Shown: positions 31,182 to 41,195 of the stretch, in pieces
How positions within the stretch are numbered: position 1 is the stretch's first letter
How the letters are laid out: each line of letters begins with the position of its first letter
Assembly: GCA_002070505.1 (NCBI GenBank)
Contig: MWDJ01000020.1
Location: 1 to 54,245, forward strand
Direction of reading: 5' to 3'
DNA: 54,245 nucleotides
Source of the DNA: Bacteroidetes bacterium ADurb.Bin145
GTDB taxonomy: Bacteria; Bacteroidota; Bacteroidia; Bacteroidales; VadinHA17
Made by a program: the position numbers and the translations under genes
Notes under the pieces: generated by a model
The model's database searches: none
Seen by the model: the letters and a program-made list of their open reading frames with translations, nothing else
What the model was told of the DNA's origin: nothing

Positions 31182-31928
31182 ATGAAACCCTGTCAAAAAA
31201 CACTGCTAATTATGGTAATGATCTCCTTTTCAGCCCTTACATACAGGTGTTCAGATAATGTTAATATATGGATGGTCGGAGACTCGACGATGGCTGACAA
31301 GAAACCTGATGCTGCCCCGGAGACAGGATGGGGGATGATAATGCAGGAATTCTGTAATGAAAAAGCAACTGTCAGAAATCATTCACTCAACGGAAGAAGT
31401 TCGAAAAGCTTTATTACCGAAGGTCACTGGGCCAGGATCCTTGACAGTTTGGAAAAAGGAGATTATGTAATTATACAGTTTGGCCACAATGATGAAAAAC
31501 CTGATACTGCACGTCACACCGACCCTTTCACAACATATAAGCAAACTCTCAGGAAATACATTGACGACACACGATCAAAAGAGGGTGTTCCCGTTATCTG
31601 TTCCTCAATTGTGCGAAGGCATTTTGATAATGCCGGAAATCTCAGGGATACCCACGGGGAATATATAACAGCTGCGCGTGAGATTGCTGAAGAAACAAAT
31701 ACCGCATTTATTGATATGGAAGCCCTGACCAGGAAAATGGTAATTGAAGCTGGTCAGGAAAAATCAAAAGAATTCTTCCTGTTCTGTGCACCCGGAGAAT
31801 TTGAGAACAGGCCTGTAGGCGCCCGGGATTCAACCCATCTGAGCGCTTATGGTGCAAGGAAGGTCGTAGGATTATTCGCAGAACGCGTTAAGGAACTAAA
31901 TCTGACTCTCGCCGGCTTGCTGAGATAG
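31182..31928 (+). CDS. SGNH/GDSL esterase, rhamnogalacturonan acetylesterase-like (CE12)
   Basis: 248 residues with an N-terminal export signal (LLIMVMISFSALTY). The four SGNH blocks are clear: VGDSTMAD (nucleophile Ser35), NGRSSKSF (block with Gly and the oxyanion residue), QFGHNDEK (Asn), and RDSTHLSAYGARKV (Asp/His of the triad). The combination of GDST, SLNGRSSKSF and DSTHL is characteristic of CE12 rhamnogalacturonan/xylan acetylesterases. It would remove acetyl groups from pectin-like polymers in the periplasm or at the surface. It lies in the carbohydrate-active stretch 26835-34019. Confidence 0.88.
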   Translation: MKPCQKTLLIMVMISFSALTYRCSDNVNIWMVGDSTMADKKPDAAPETGWGMIMQEFCNEKATVRNHSLNGRSSKSFITEGHWARILDSLEKGDYVIIQFGHNDEKPDTARHTDPFTTYKQTLRKYIDDTRSKEGVPVICSSIVRRHFDNAGNLRDTHGEYITAAREIAEETNTAFIDMEALTRKMVIEAGQEKSKEFFLFCAPGEFENRPVGARDSTHLSAYGARKVVGLFAERVKELNLTLAGLLR

Positions 31929-32039
31929 ATCTCCGGTTTTTTACTCTGCCATTTTTCTTGAAATGAGAAAATTCATGGGATAATTATATCATTAAATGTA
32001 TTAAATTAGCTCTGTTAACCATTAATCTGATCTAAAACC

Positions 32040-32612
32040 GTGAAAAGCAAATCTTTTGTTCTGAAAAGAACAACAATCAGTGTGATATTTGTTGTCGCAA
32101 TTGCAACTTTTACCCTTATCTCCTGTCAGAGTGTCAATACCGAAAAAGAAAGCAGTTATGGTGAAGACAGGGCTCTTATTGAAGACCTCCAGGCGCGTTA
32201 TATGTTTGCGCTGGATAATAAGGACTACGATACTTATGTGGGAACCTTTACTGAAGATGGCATTCTGGATATTGGTGAAGGTGAATGGAAGGGCCGTGAT
32301 TTCATAAAGAAAACACTGGAAGCTATCCCTGAACGGGAACCACTGACTAAAGACACAACTCTTCATCGTGCGACCGGAAGACATAACATTACAAATATTG
32401 TTCTGAAGATTGAAGGTGATACTGCATGGGGAAGGGCCTACTGGTTTCACTTATCCAATGATAATCCGCAGCGTGGAGGAGTTGTGGATAATTATGGCCA
32501 TTATGAGGATGTAATGGTAAAAGTCAACGGGCAGTGGTTATTCAGCAAGCGGAAAATCTTTAATGAGCAGATAAAGAAATGGGCTGCTCCGGCAGGAAAT
32601 CCTGCCTGGTAA
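32040..32612 (+). CDS. SnoaL/NTF2-like lipoprotein
   Basis: 190 residues from a GTG start. The lipoprotein signal has lipobox LISC. The mature part is a SnoaL-like cone-shaped alpha+beta fold: ALIEDLQARYMFALDNKDYDTYVGTFTEDGILD, KGRDFIKKTL, RATGRHNITNIVLKIEGDTAWGRAYWF, GHYEDVMVKVNGQWLFSKR. Polyketide cyclases, dehydrochlorinases and many uncharacterised proteins share this fold; no specific substrate can be assigned. It follows the CE12-like gene by 111 bases on the same strand and may share its transcript. Confidence 0.82.
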   Translation: MKSKSFVLKRTTISVIFVVAIATFTLISCQSVNTEKESSYGEDRALIEDLQARYMFALDNKDYDTYVGTFTEDGILDIGEGEWKGRDFIKKTLEAIPEREPLTKDTTLHRATGRHNITNIVLKIEGDTAWGRAYWFHLSNDNPQRGGVVDNYGHYEDVMVKVNGQWLFSKRKIFNEQIKKWAAPAGNPAW

Positions 32613-32660
32613 ACTGAGTATTTTCTTTGGGCTAAAGCTCCATTTCAGGAGTATCCCTGC

Positions 32661-32686
32661 TTGCAGTTGGCTGAAGTCAACTGCAA
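32661..32686. repeat. Hairpin TTGCAGTTG...CAACTGCAA
   Basis: Perfect 9-bp stem (32661-32669 with 32678-32686) and 8-base loop in the spacer between convergent genes. It resembles an intergenic palindromic repeat. Confidence 0.5.
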
Positions 32687-32745
32687 TAGATTATCTCTTG
32701 GAACTGATCAAAATCTGGCTGCAGCAAATGGTAATCCAGAGGATT

Positions 32746-32808
32746 TTATAACTGGTACTTCAGGGGCAGACTGTAATCGATCAGTGACTTCCTGCCTGCC
32801 AGTTATAA
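32746..32808. terminator. Long inverted repeat between convergent genes
   Basis: TTATAACTGG (32746-32755) pairs with CCAGTTATAA (32799-32808). The intervening 43 bases contain a further partial pairing (CAGGGGCAG with CTGCCTG). Probable bidirectional terminator for the SnoaL-like and esterase genes, or a mobile palindrome. Confidence 0.5.
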
Positions 32809-32852
32809 CCGATGGGGTATATTTCTGAGTTTACTTATCTGAAAATTATATT

Positions 32853-34139
<1,287 letters not shown>

Positions 34140-34283
34140 TTAAAGAAGTCAGAATTTATATCCTAATGTTTTGATAAACTAATACATCAATAGATTAGTA
34201 TGGGCAATAGTTTCTGATAAGGTATGTGCAAACAGAGCGAAAAAAAAGGAGACAGATCACTCTAACTCCTTGATTATCATTTG

Positions 34284-34358
34284 TGGGGCGTACTGGGATC
34301 GAACCAGTGACCTCTTGCCTGTCAAGCAAGCGTTCTGAACCAGCTGAACTAACGTCCC
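34284..34358 (-). tRNA. tRNA-Val (GAC)
   Basis: 75 bases on the minus strand with full cloverleaf: D stem GTTC/GAAC, anticodon stem CTTGC/GCAAG with loop TTGACAG (anticodon GAC at 34321-34323), T stem ACTGG/CCAGT with loop TTCGATC. Read on the plus strand it would look like Asp GTC, but the T-loop sense fixes the minus strand. The acceptor stem GGGACGT/ACGCCCC has an A-C mismatch at pair 4-69. CCA is not encoded. No other gene is visible in 34020-34452. Confidence 0.9.
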
Positions 34359-34452
34359 TTATCGATGCAAAAATAATATTTAATTTCTATCTGCTGCTAT
34401 CTGGCTTTTTTATAATAATTTCGAATATTGTAATTATTAAATCCATTGAAAA

Positions 34453-35220
34453 ATGACATCACACGAAATTGATTATAAAATCTTCGGAGAGGATATTCAG
34501 TTTGTAGAAATTGAACTCGATCCTAATGAGACAGTTATTGCTGAAGCCGGGACCATGGTCTACATGGAAGATGGCATCAGTTATGATGTTAAGATGGGCG
34601 ATGGCGCCACTCCCAACCAGAGTTTCCTGGGGACCCTTCTATCTGCCGGTTCAAGGCTTATCACTGGAGAATCTCTTTTCCTCACCCATTTTACGAATAA
34701 AGGTTCCTCAAAAAGCAGAGTAGCTTTTGCGGCACCTTACCCAGGTACAATAATCCCCATTGATCTTAAACAGGTAAGGAATTCCCTTATCGTCCAGAAA
34801 GACGGCTTCCTGTGCGCTGCTTTTGGCACGAAACTGACGGTAACCCTCAACCGGAAACTGGGAGCCGGACTGCTTGGAGGAGAAGGATTTATACTGCAGA
34901 AACTGGAAGGTGACGGAAAGGCTTTCGTTCATGCCGGTGGGACAGTTATAGAAAGGCAGATGAACAATGATATGCTGCGTATTGATACCGGTTGCATTGT
35001 AGCTTATGAACCAACCCTTGATTTTGATATTGAAACTGCAGGTAGTCTGAAATCGATGGTGTTCGGCGGTGAAGGACTGTTCCTGGCTACTATCAGGGGG
35101 ACAGGCAAAGTATGGCTCCAATCTATGCCGATAAGTAAGCTTATAAGAGCCCTGGCCCCGATGGGAGGTAACAGGGGAAAAGAGTCGCGGTCGATACTTG
35201 GTAACTTCCTGGAGCGCTAA
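34453..35220 (+). CDS. AIM24/TIGR00266 family protein
   Basis: 255 residues with the hallmark pattern of this family: [37 protein letters not shown], then [36 protein letters not shown], and repeated glycine-rich beta turns ([42 protein letters not shown]). The fold is a double-psi or trefoil-like beta protein; the function in bacteria is not established, while yeast Aim24 affects mitochondrial membrane organisation. No signal peptide, so cytoplasmic or membrane-associated. It is transcribed alone, 3 bases from a convergent gene. Confidence 0.9.
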   Translation: MTSHEIDYKIFGEDIQFVEIELDPNETVIAEAGTMVYMEDGISYDVKMGDGATPNQSFLGTLLSAGSRLITGESLFLTHFTNKGSSKSRVAFAAPYPGTIIPIDLKQVRNSLIVQKDGFLCAAFGTKLTVTLNRKLGAGLLGGEGFILQKLEGDGKAFVHAGGTVIERQMNNDMLRIDTGCIVAYEPTLDFDIETAGSLKSMVFGGEGLFLATIRGTGKVWLQSMPISKLIRALAPMGGNRGKESRSILGNFLER

Positions 35221-35223
35221 AGA

Positions 35224-36351
35224 TCATGTAAAATCGAAACCGGAAATATATGCCGGGACATCGTAAAAGCGATCTTTTTCTTCATCCGACAGATTGACGA
35301 ATTTAGTAAAGACCAGCCCGGGTTTAGCATTGAGAATCCTGTTGAGAGCTCCCATCCTGCCGCTGGTCCTTATCTTATCATAAAGGGTGCTGCGGTCATC
35401 AAGCCACATTAGTCCGGTATTGAAACCTTCAGTTGCACATACTGACTCGAAAAGATCAGCCAGCACCTCTTCCCTGCCCCTTCTGCAGTAGATCGCATCA
35501 AAGACAAGGTATCTGAATTCTCCGGGCCTGAATAAGCGTCTGAACAATGGAGCGCCGGGAAGTACTTTCATTATTACCCATCCCCAGATACCCGGGATAT
35601 TATACACTTTGTAAGAAGATGGTATCGTACATACTCCTGCAATGATCTCATTACCCTCTTTAAGGATGTAATACCGGTCATCATAAAAAATATAGTCGGT
35701 GCTGAAAAATGAGTAATCCCTGTAGAAGCCCTTTATTAATTCCTTCATCTTAGGTTTCTCCGCATCTGAAAGCTTTGAAACCCGATTGTCAGGTTTTGGA
35801 TTGAAGCGGCTGAAAGCAACCGTAAGAAAAGATCTGATATGCTCATATCCTGCTTTTTGTACAAGATTCTTTGACCTTTCATTCATACTTTCAATAAAAC
35901 CATACATGATATGCTTGTCAGCTTCAAAAACCTGCGGCAGCTCGAGAAGATGAGGTTTGCTGAATATCTCAAGTGTCTTTTGCTTGAAGGAATCATCCGG
36001 TTCCGGCCTGATCTCTTCTGTTTCCCGTTTTCGTAATTTTGGATCTGCCTGATAAACGGATTGGAATGCAAAATATCTTATATAGGTTGACGGGAAACAT
36101 AAAGCTCCCTGACCGGACATTCGAAAACAGGCACCAACAGTACCTGTGATCTTGTTCTTTTTATATAGCGATACAAATCTTATCTGATCACCGTAAGCAT
36201 TTATCCTTCTGTCAATATTCTGAAGCTGGAATCTCATGCCTCCTTCAGAACCCTGTACGGCGTGGCTCAGGATATCAAGTATCCCTTCATTGGCTTTATC
36301 CGATACCTTTACTTCAAGCCCGCCATATGACAATATTGTTTTTTCCACCAT
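35224..36351 (-). CDS. GNAT-like protein of unknown substrate
   Basis: 375 residues. Fragments such as GFIESMNERSKNLVQKAGYEHIRSF look like the conserved last helix and strand of a GNAT acetyltransferase, and a second half (IIAGVCTIPSSYKVYNIPG ... LVFDAIYCRRGREEVLADLFESVC) could be a second, degenerate GNAT domain. No clear acetyl-CoA pyrophosphate loop (Q/RxxGxG/A) was found, so enzymatic activity is unproven. It is cytoplasmic by sequence. It starts 12 bases after the DUF4197 gene ends, and may be in one transcript with it and ispD. Confidence 0.6.
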   Translation of the reverse strand: MVEKTILSYGGLEVKVSDKANEGILDILSHAVQGSEGGMRFQLQNIDRRINAYGDQIRFVSLYKKNKITGTVGACFRMSGQGALCFPSTYIRYFAFQSVYQADPKLRKRETEEIRPEPDDSFKQKTLEIFSKPHLLELPQVFEADKHIMYGFIESMNERSKNLVQKAGYEHIRSFLTVAFSRFNPKPDNRVSKLSDAEKPKMKELIKGFYRDYSFFSTDYIFYDDRYYILKEGNEIIAGVCTIPSSYKVYNIPGIWGWVIMKVLPGAPLFRRLFRPGEFRYLVFDAIYCRRGREEVLADLFESVCATEGFNTGLMWLDDRSTLYDKIRTSGRMGALNRILNAKPGLVFTKFVNLSDEEKDRFYDVPAYISGFDFT

Positions 36352-36363
36352 TTCTGAAGAAGA

Positions 36364-37125
36364 TTAGTTTGCTGTTTTATTGTCAAGTGAACCGAAAACC
36401 CTTTTCAGCAGGGGTGTTACCCTGGCCGATACTTCCTTTCTTATCTTAAGCTCTTCAGCTTCAACTTTCAGAAACATACCTGAGAGAGCTTTACTTGTAA
36501 GATAATCATTCAGATCCGTATTGACAGGTTTCAGATTCGCTAAACGGCCCGCAGCAGAATTTGCTAAAGTGTTCCACCTTCCGGTAAGCGCTTCCCAGGA
36601 ATCCATAGTGGAGATATTCCCCACAATATCCTTTTCTGTTGAAGCCTGGATCTTAGGTTTATACAATGCATAAAGATCGTTATAGGTAGTGCTTCTGAGG
36701 TATTGTGTAGCAGCATTATCGGCTCCGTTCAGAATATTGAAGGCATCCCTGATTGTCATCTGGGTTATGCTGTTCACGAAAATCGGGGCAGCTTCCTTCG
36801 CGGCATCCTCTGCTGCACGGTTTATCCTGAGAATCACATCTTCAACAAGCTGTACACCACCGGGGATCCTGGAAATATTATCTACAATTACTTTCGCTTC
36901 ATCCGGAAGTAATATTTTGACCAGGGCATCGCCATAATATCCGTTTTCCAGAGAAAGACGCTGAGCTGAGTTCCTTGCCCCGGTAGTAAGAGCTTCCTTT
37001 AACCCATTTATTACTTCAGCTTCAGTAAGAGGCACTGTCCCGGCAGATTCCAGAACCTTGAGAACTTCTGCACATGAGGTAAGAATTACAATGATAGATG
37101 TCAATACCAATATCCTGATTTTCAT
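36364..37125 (-). CDS. DUF4197 lipoprotein
   Basis: 253 residues from the ATG at 37125 (MKIRILVLTSIIVILTSC, with lipobox LTSC); the frame is open to 37197, but those residues do not look like a signal. The mature part is the helical DUF4197 domain: LTEAEVINGLKEALTTGARNSAQRLSLENGYYGDALVKILLP, then TTYNDLYALYKPKI, and the tail SKALSGMFLKVEAEELKIRKEVSARVTPLLKRVFG. The family is widespread in Bacteroidota and Proteobacteria with unknown function. It is followed by the GNAT-like gene and preceded by ispD on the same strand. Confidence 0.88.
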   Translation of the reverse strand: MKIRILVLTSIIVILTSCAEVLKVLESAGTVPLTEAEVINGLKEALTTGARNSAQRLSLENGYYGDALVKILLPDEAKVIVDNISRIPGGVQLVEDVILRINRAAEDAAKEAAPIFVNSITQMTIRDAFNILNGADNAATQYLRSTTYNDLYALYKPKIQASTEKDIVGNISTMDSWEALTGRWNTLANSAAGRLANLKPVNTDLNDYLTSKALSGMFLKVEAEELKIRKEVSARVTPLLKRVFGSLDNKTAN

Positions 37126-37254
37126 AGTCCGGATTATTATATTTTTTGCAAGATACAAAATATAAAAAATCATCGCCGGTAACATAGCGAAACACATGTG
37201 GATTTACCGGGAAATCTGATTTTAACTTCTTTGGCAGATCTGCGTTTACTGAAA

Positions 37255-37926
37255 TCAAATAGTTAAAGTGAACAGGCCCTGTGCTATGATCATGTCCTGC
37301 GGGTTTGTTATTTTAATATTCTCCCTGTTGCCTTCAACCATATTGATCTTTTCGCCCATACGTTCAAGAACGGTGGCATCGTCGGTAAAATCAGGCTGAT
37401 ACTCCTGCTGATAAGCTTTTTTGATCAACTCACTTTTAAATACCTGGGGTGTTTGAACCTGTTTAAACTGCATCCTGTCGACAGGCCTGTTCCCTTCCTG
37501 AGTGATCATCCTAAGCGAATCTGATGGGGATATGACGGGGATACAATTACCATATTTATCTGCAGATTCAAAACATCTCCTGATTGTATCATTACTGACA
37601 AGTGGTCTTACACCGTCGTGGATAGCCACTAGTCCCGATGGATCTACAAATTCCAGCCCGTTCTTAACAGAGAAAAAACGTGTTTCCCCGCCCCTGACTA
37701 TTTTATGCTGAATGCTGAACGAATATTTCTCCTTAAGCTCGCTCCAGAATAAAAGCTGATTTTCGGGCAATACTGTAATTATCTCTATTGATTCGTCAAA
37801 ATCATAGAACCGTTCAATTGTATGCATTAATATCGGCTTGCCTGCAATTTCAAGAAATTGCTTGGGGATATCGGTACCCATCCGTCTTCCGCTTCCTCCG
37901 GCAACTATCAAGGCATAAAGCTTCAT
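37255..37926 (-). CDS. ispD: 2-C-methyl-D-erythritol 4-phosphate cytidylyltransferase
   Basis: 223 residues, standard length. IspD couples CTP and MEP in the non-mevalonate isoprenoid pathway. The CTP-binding P-loop VAGGSGRRMG, KQFLEIAGKPILMHT, IHDGVRPLVS, the substrate-binding QFKQVQTPQVF and TDDATVLERMG are all present. A TarI/IspD-like ribitol cytidylyltransferase is the alternative, but no teichoic-acid genes are nearby. It ends 129 bases upstream of DUF4197. Confidence 0.95.
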   Translation of the reverse strand: MKLYALIVAGGSGRRMGTDIPKQFLEIAGKPILMHTIERFYDFDESIEIITVLPENQLLFWSELKEKYSFSIQHKIVRGGETRFFSVKNGLEFVDPSGLVAIHDGVRPLVSNDTIRRCFESADKYGNCIPVISPSDSLRMITQEGNRPVDRMQFKQVQTPQVFKSELIKKAYQQEYQPDFTDDATVLERMGEKINMVEGNRENIKITNPQDMIIAQGLFTLTI

Positions 37927-37997
37927 AATTTATAAGGTTTTCAATTAAAGCCGTTCTTAGTCACCCCGGGGAAGTCAGATACTTATGTATTTCTTAA

Positions 37998-39647
37998 TCA
38001 GTCTTTTGTATATAAGAAACGCCTGATACTTCTTTTTGGTGTTTTCGCAAATTCCTCAGGGTGTATCCGGAACTTTGTGACTGCCATATATTCAGGTATC
38101 CTCTCATTAACAGTTTTCCGGGTCTTCTCAAGGATCTGCACAAGCTGTTCATCAGAGATATTGTCCTTTTTCATCATCTCATAATCCGGGAAGATCAGGC
38201 CTATAAGCTTATTATCTTCAAGTATTACAAGGGATTCAGCAATATAGTCCATGTTATTTATCACAGCTTCGATCTCCTCAGGAAATATATTCTTCCCTGA
38301 CGGTCCGAGGATCATAACCTTGCTTCTGCCTTTGATATATATATTACCCTCTCTGTCAATGACTCCGAGATCGCCTGTATGCATCCATCCCTTTTCGTCT
38401 ATTATTTCCTTTGTTGCCTTTTCATTCTTATAATACCCAAGCATTACGTTATCTCCTCTGAGAATGATCTCTCCTATTTCTTTTTCAGGATTTGAAGAAT
38501 CTATTGTAACCTCAAGAGTATCAACTGCTTTTCCCGAAGCACCTAGTTTGGTTGTGTCCCATGATGAATAACTTATCAGCGGACCGCATTCTGTCATGCC
38601 ATAACCGACGGTGAACCTGAAACCAATTTTTCTGAAAAATCTTTCAGCCTCGGGATTCAGAGCTGCCCCTCCAATTACAACTTCATGAAATCTTCCTCCG
38701 AATGAATCAGTAAGCTTAGCTTTTATTTTCTTGTGAATGATCTTATTCAATCCGGGTATGGCAAGTAATGCTTTCATCTGTGGTTTACGGATAACCGGAA
38801 GGATCTGCTTCTTGAAGATCTTCTCAATAACAAGAGGAACTGAAAGTATCAGTCTGGGTTTGATCTCGCCGAACGCCTGCAGTATGATCTGGGGCGATGG
38901 CGTTTTGGAAAGGATTGTAATATGGCATCCGAAAGTAAAAGGAAATAAAAATTCAAAAGCACATCCGTAGGTATGAGCCAGCGGTAAAAACGAGACAAGC
39001 GGATCGCCCGGTTTAAGAGGCATATGTTCCTGGGCAAACTTAATATTTGCTGCAAGACTCCTGTGGGGGATCATTACGCCTTTTGAGAAACCAGTTGTCC
39101 CGCCCGTATAGCTAATAACTGCCAGTTTTTCATTATCAATTCCTGAAAACCTTATGTGATCGGGTTTGAGCTCCGGCCAGGTCCTGGTAAATCTCTCATT
39201 AAGTTGCGCATAGATCTCTTTTATCTGAGCGTTGGAATCGAGCAATGAAAAATCATCCAGCGAAATAACCCCCTCAATTGCAGGGATTTTGCTGTTCCTG
39301 ATAGTTTCGAAGATCTTCTCATCAGCAAACATTAATTTCGAATCCGAATGGTTTACCAGGTTAACCAGATCATCGGGTTTAAAATCGGGCAGTATAGGTA
39401 CAACAACTGCTCCGTAGGTCAGAACTGAAAGATACACTGAACACCAGTTAGCCGAATTTCTTCCGATAAGTGCGATTTTATCTCCCTCCGCAATGCCCGC
39501 ATCTTTAAAGAATAAATGATACTTCAGTATCATTGCAGCTATTTCTTTGTAGGTATAGCCTTTTTCCCTGTAGTTCGACAGAGCTTCAATGTCCCAGTTC
39601 TGCCTGATACTTTGTTCTATATACCCAATTATACGTTCCTTGATCAT
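37998..39647 (-). CDS. Long-chain fatty acid-CoA ligase-like AMP-binding enzyme
   Basis: 549 residues of the ANL adenylating superfamily. Motifs in order: P-loop ISYTGGTTGFSKGVM, FLPLAHTYGCAFEF, the substrate-adenylate motif VGYGMTECGPLISYS, hinge HTGDLGVIDREGNIYIKGRSK, and the C-terminal lysine region AKTPKRSIRRFLY. The set matches FadD-type ligases that activate fatty acids with ATP and CoA. The substrate chain length cannot be read. A candidate promoter lies immediately upstream. Confidence 0.92.
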   Translation of the reverse strand: MIKERIIGYIEQSIRQNWDIEALSNYREKGYTYKEIAAMILKYHLFFKDAGIAEGDKIALIGRNSANWCSVYLSVLTYGAVVVPILPDFKPDDLVNLVNHSDSKLMFADEKIFETIRNSKIPAIEGVISLDDFSLLDSNAQIKEIYAQLNERFTRTWPELKPDHIRFSGIDNEKLAVISYTGGTTGFSKGVMIPHRSLAANIKFAQEHMPLKPGDPLVSFLPLAHTYGCAFEFLFPFTFGCHITILSKTPSPQIILQAFGEIKPRLILSVPLVIEKIFKKQILPVIRKPQMKALLAIPGLNKIIHKKIKAKLTDSFGGRFHEVVIGGAALNPEAERFFRKIGFRFTVGYGMTECGPLISYSSWDTTKLGASGKAVDTLEVTIDSSNPEKEIGEIILRGDNVMLGYYKNEKATKEIIDEKGWMHTGDLGVIDREGNIYIKGRSKVMILGPSGKNIFPEEIEAVINNMDYIAESLVILEDNKLIGLIFPDYEMMKKDNISDEQLVQILEKTRKTVNERIPEYMAVTKFRIHPEEFAKTPKRSIRRFLYTKD

Positions 39648-39672
39648 AGGTTACGGTTTTGGTTAGTTATAA

Positions 39673-39705
39673 CAAATTTACGATTTGGATGGCAAATATA
39701 GCAAG
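39673..39705 (-). promoter_or_regulatory. Promoter of the acyl-CoA ligase gene
   Basis: Minus-strand CTTG (39702-39705), 21-base spacer, exact -7 box TAAATTTG (39673-39680), 25 bases before the start codon. A second exact TATATTTG at 39693-39700 lies inside the spacer. Confidence 0.5.
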
Positions 39706-39756
39706 TTTAATGATGTCTTTTTGCAATTATGCAAATAACTGATTTATAAAGATTTC

Positions 39757-40143
39757 TTAAATAAAGTACATCAGGAGGATCGCCAGGACGGAAATAATAT
39801 TCACAACCGTAAAGAAATAGTTATACCCTTCCCTTTTCTTACTGAAATGTCCTAGTTTGCGGGCCAGTATTCCAATAGTGGGAGCAAAGAGAACGATGAG
39901 GAAAGCAAAGAATTCCACACCAAAGAATACCTGTTCAAGCCCTCCCTTAACAAGAGCTGAAAAATATACTACAATAAGCAGAACGAGTAAATAGAAGAGA
40001 TAACTGATCTTCAGCAACAATGTTGAGACCAGCCTCCTTTTATGAAGCTGATGCGGCTTCAGGTAAGCATAAGCAAGAGCAAAGATTATTATTATAAATA
40101 CGACTCCCAGAATATGATTCAGTATTTCGTTAAAGTTTGCCAT
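39757..40143 (-). CDS. Small four-helix membrane protein
   Basis: 128 residues with four predicted membrane helices: ILGVVFIIIIFALAYAYL, ISYLFYLLVLLIVVYFSAL, VEFFAFLIVLFAPTIGIL, and VVNIISVLAILLMYFI, with basic loops in between (KPHQLHKRR, RKLGHFSKKRE). No family was recognised. It starts 19 bases after the end of the downstream ROK gene and is the last gene of the apparent five-gene operon that begins at 45040. Confidence 0.7.
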   Translation of the reverse strand: MANFNEILNHILGVVFIIIIFALAYAYLKPHQLHKRRLVSTLLLKISYLFYLLVLLIVVYFSALVKGGLEQVFFGVEFFAFLIVLFAPTIGILARKLGHFSKKREGYNYFFTVVNIISVLAILLMYFI

Positions 40144-40162
40144 TTCTCATGCATTTATTAAA

Positions 40163-41137
40163 TCATTTATGTTCCAGTTCAGCCCATATAAGGGAACTTG
40201 CACCAAGCACTGCAGCATTCTGAGTACTGAGCTCTGATGGAAGCAGTTTCACCTTTCCCCTGTAAATACTCAGAAGATTTTCCTCCATATGTTTTCTGGC
40301 AGGTTCAAATATCAGATCCTGAGCCAAAGCGAGACCGCCAAATAAAAAAACAGCTTCAGGATTTGTATGTGCAACAACATCAGCCAGTTTGAACCCAAGC
40401 ATCCTTCCGGTATGTTCGAAAGCTTTCACAGCTAACGGGTCTCCCTGCCTGGCAGCATCATGGATAATCTTTGCATCCAGTTCCTCAAAGCTGTATTTTC
40501 TTAAAACACTTGGCTGTATGCTGTCGGCCATGATTTTTAAAAGGGTTCTTTTAAGTCCTGTTGCAGAGACATATGTCTCCAGGCAGCCTTTTTTCCCGCA
40601 TCCGCATTCTCTGTCAGACGAACCAGGGCGTATAGCTGTATGCCCAATCTCACCTGCAAACCCGTCATGACCATATACCAGTTTACCATCTATTACGAAG
40701 CCGCTGCCAAGACCGGTCCCGAGGGTTATGACAACAAAATCCTTCATACCCCTGGCTCCGCCGTACATCATTTCACCAACAGCTGCTGCATTGGCATCAT
40801 TTGTGACAATGACAGGCAAACCTGTATGCCTGTGAAACAGGTCAGAAACAGGGAGTATTCCTTTCCATGGTAAACCGGCAGCATATTCGATAGTACCCTT
40901 ATTTATATTCCCCATCGGCGCCCCGATCCCATAACCTTTGATTAACAACTCTGTTCCTGCTTTCTGACCTGTTACAAGTATTTTTTCGTACAATGCTGCG
41001 ATAAAGACTTCAATTTCATCATAGAGATTTGTCAGTATTGTGTCCCCGGCAAGGATATTCCCCTGCCTGTCAACAAATCCGAATGCGGTATTTGTCCCTC
41101 CTATATCAATGCCTACAGCAACCTCCTTTTTCCCCAT
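40163..41137 (-). CDS. ROK-family sugar kinase (glucokinase-like), copy 1
   Basis: 324 residues from the ATG at 41137 (MGKKEVAVGIDIGGTN); the frame runs open to 41329, but that part overlaps the SIS gene and lacks family resemblance. ROK kinases phosphorylate glucose or N-acetyl amino sugars. ATP-binding DIGGTN, the catalytic-loop ITNDANAAAVGEMM type (VTNDANAAAVGEM), GTGLGSG and the zinc motif CGCGKKGCLETYVS, preceded by GEIGHTAIRPG, are complete. It is a paralogue of the ROK gene at 42268-43224, with which it sandwiches a SIS-domain gene. Confidence 0.9.
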   Translation of the reverse strand: MGKKEVAVGIDIGGTNTAFGFVDRQGNILAGDTILTNLYDEIEVFIAALYEKILVTGQKAGTELLIKGYGIGAPMGNINKGTIEYAAGLPWKGILPVSDLFHRHTGLPVIVTNDANAAAVGEMMYGGARGMKDFVVITLGTGLGSGFVIDGKLVYGHDGFAGEIGHTAIRPGSSDRECGCGKKGCLETYVSATGLKRTLLKIMADSIQPSVLRKYSFEELDAKIIHDAARQGDPLAVKAFEHTGRMLGFKLADVVAHTNPEAVFLFGGLALAQDLIFEPARKHMEENLLSIYRGKVKLLPSELSTQNAAVLGASSLIWAELEHK

Positions 41138-41195
41138 CTGAATTGATATTGAAATCATTAACGCAGGATTGACCCCTGTATTTGTATTTAAACTA

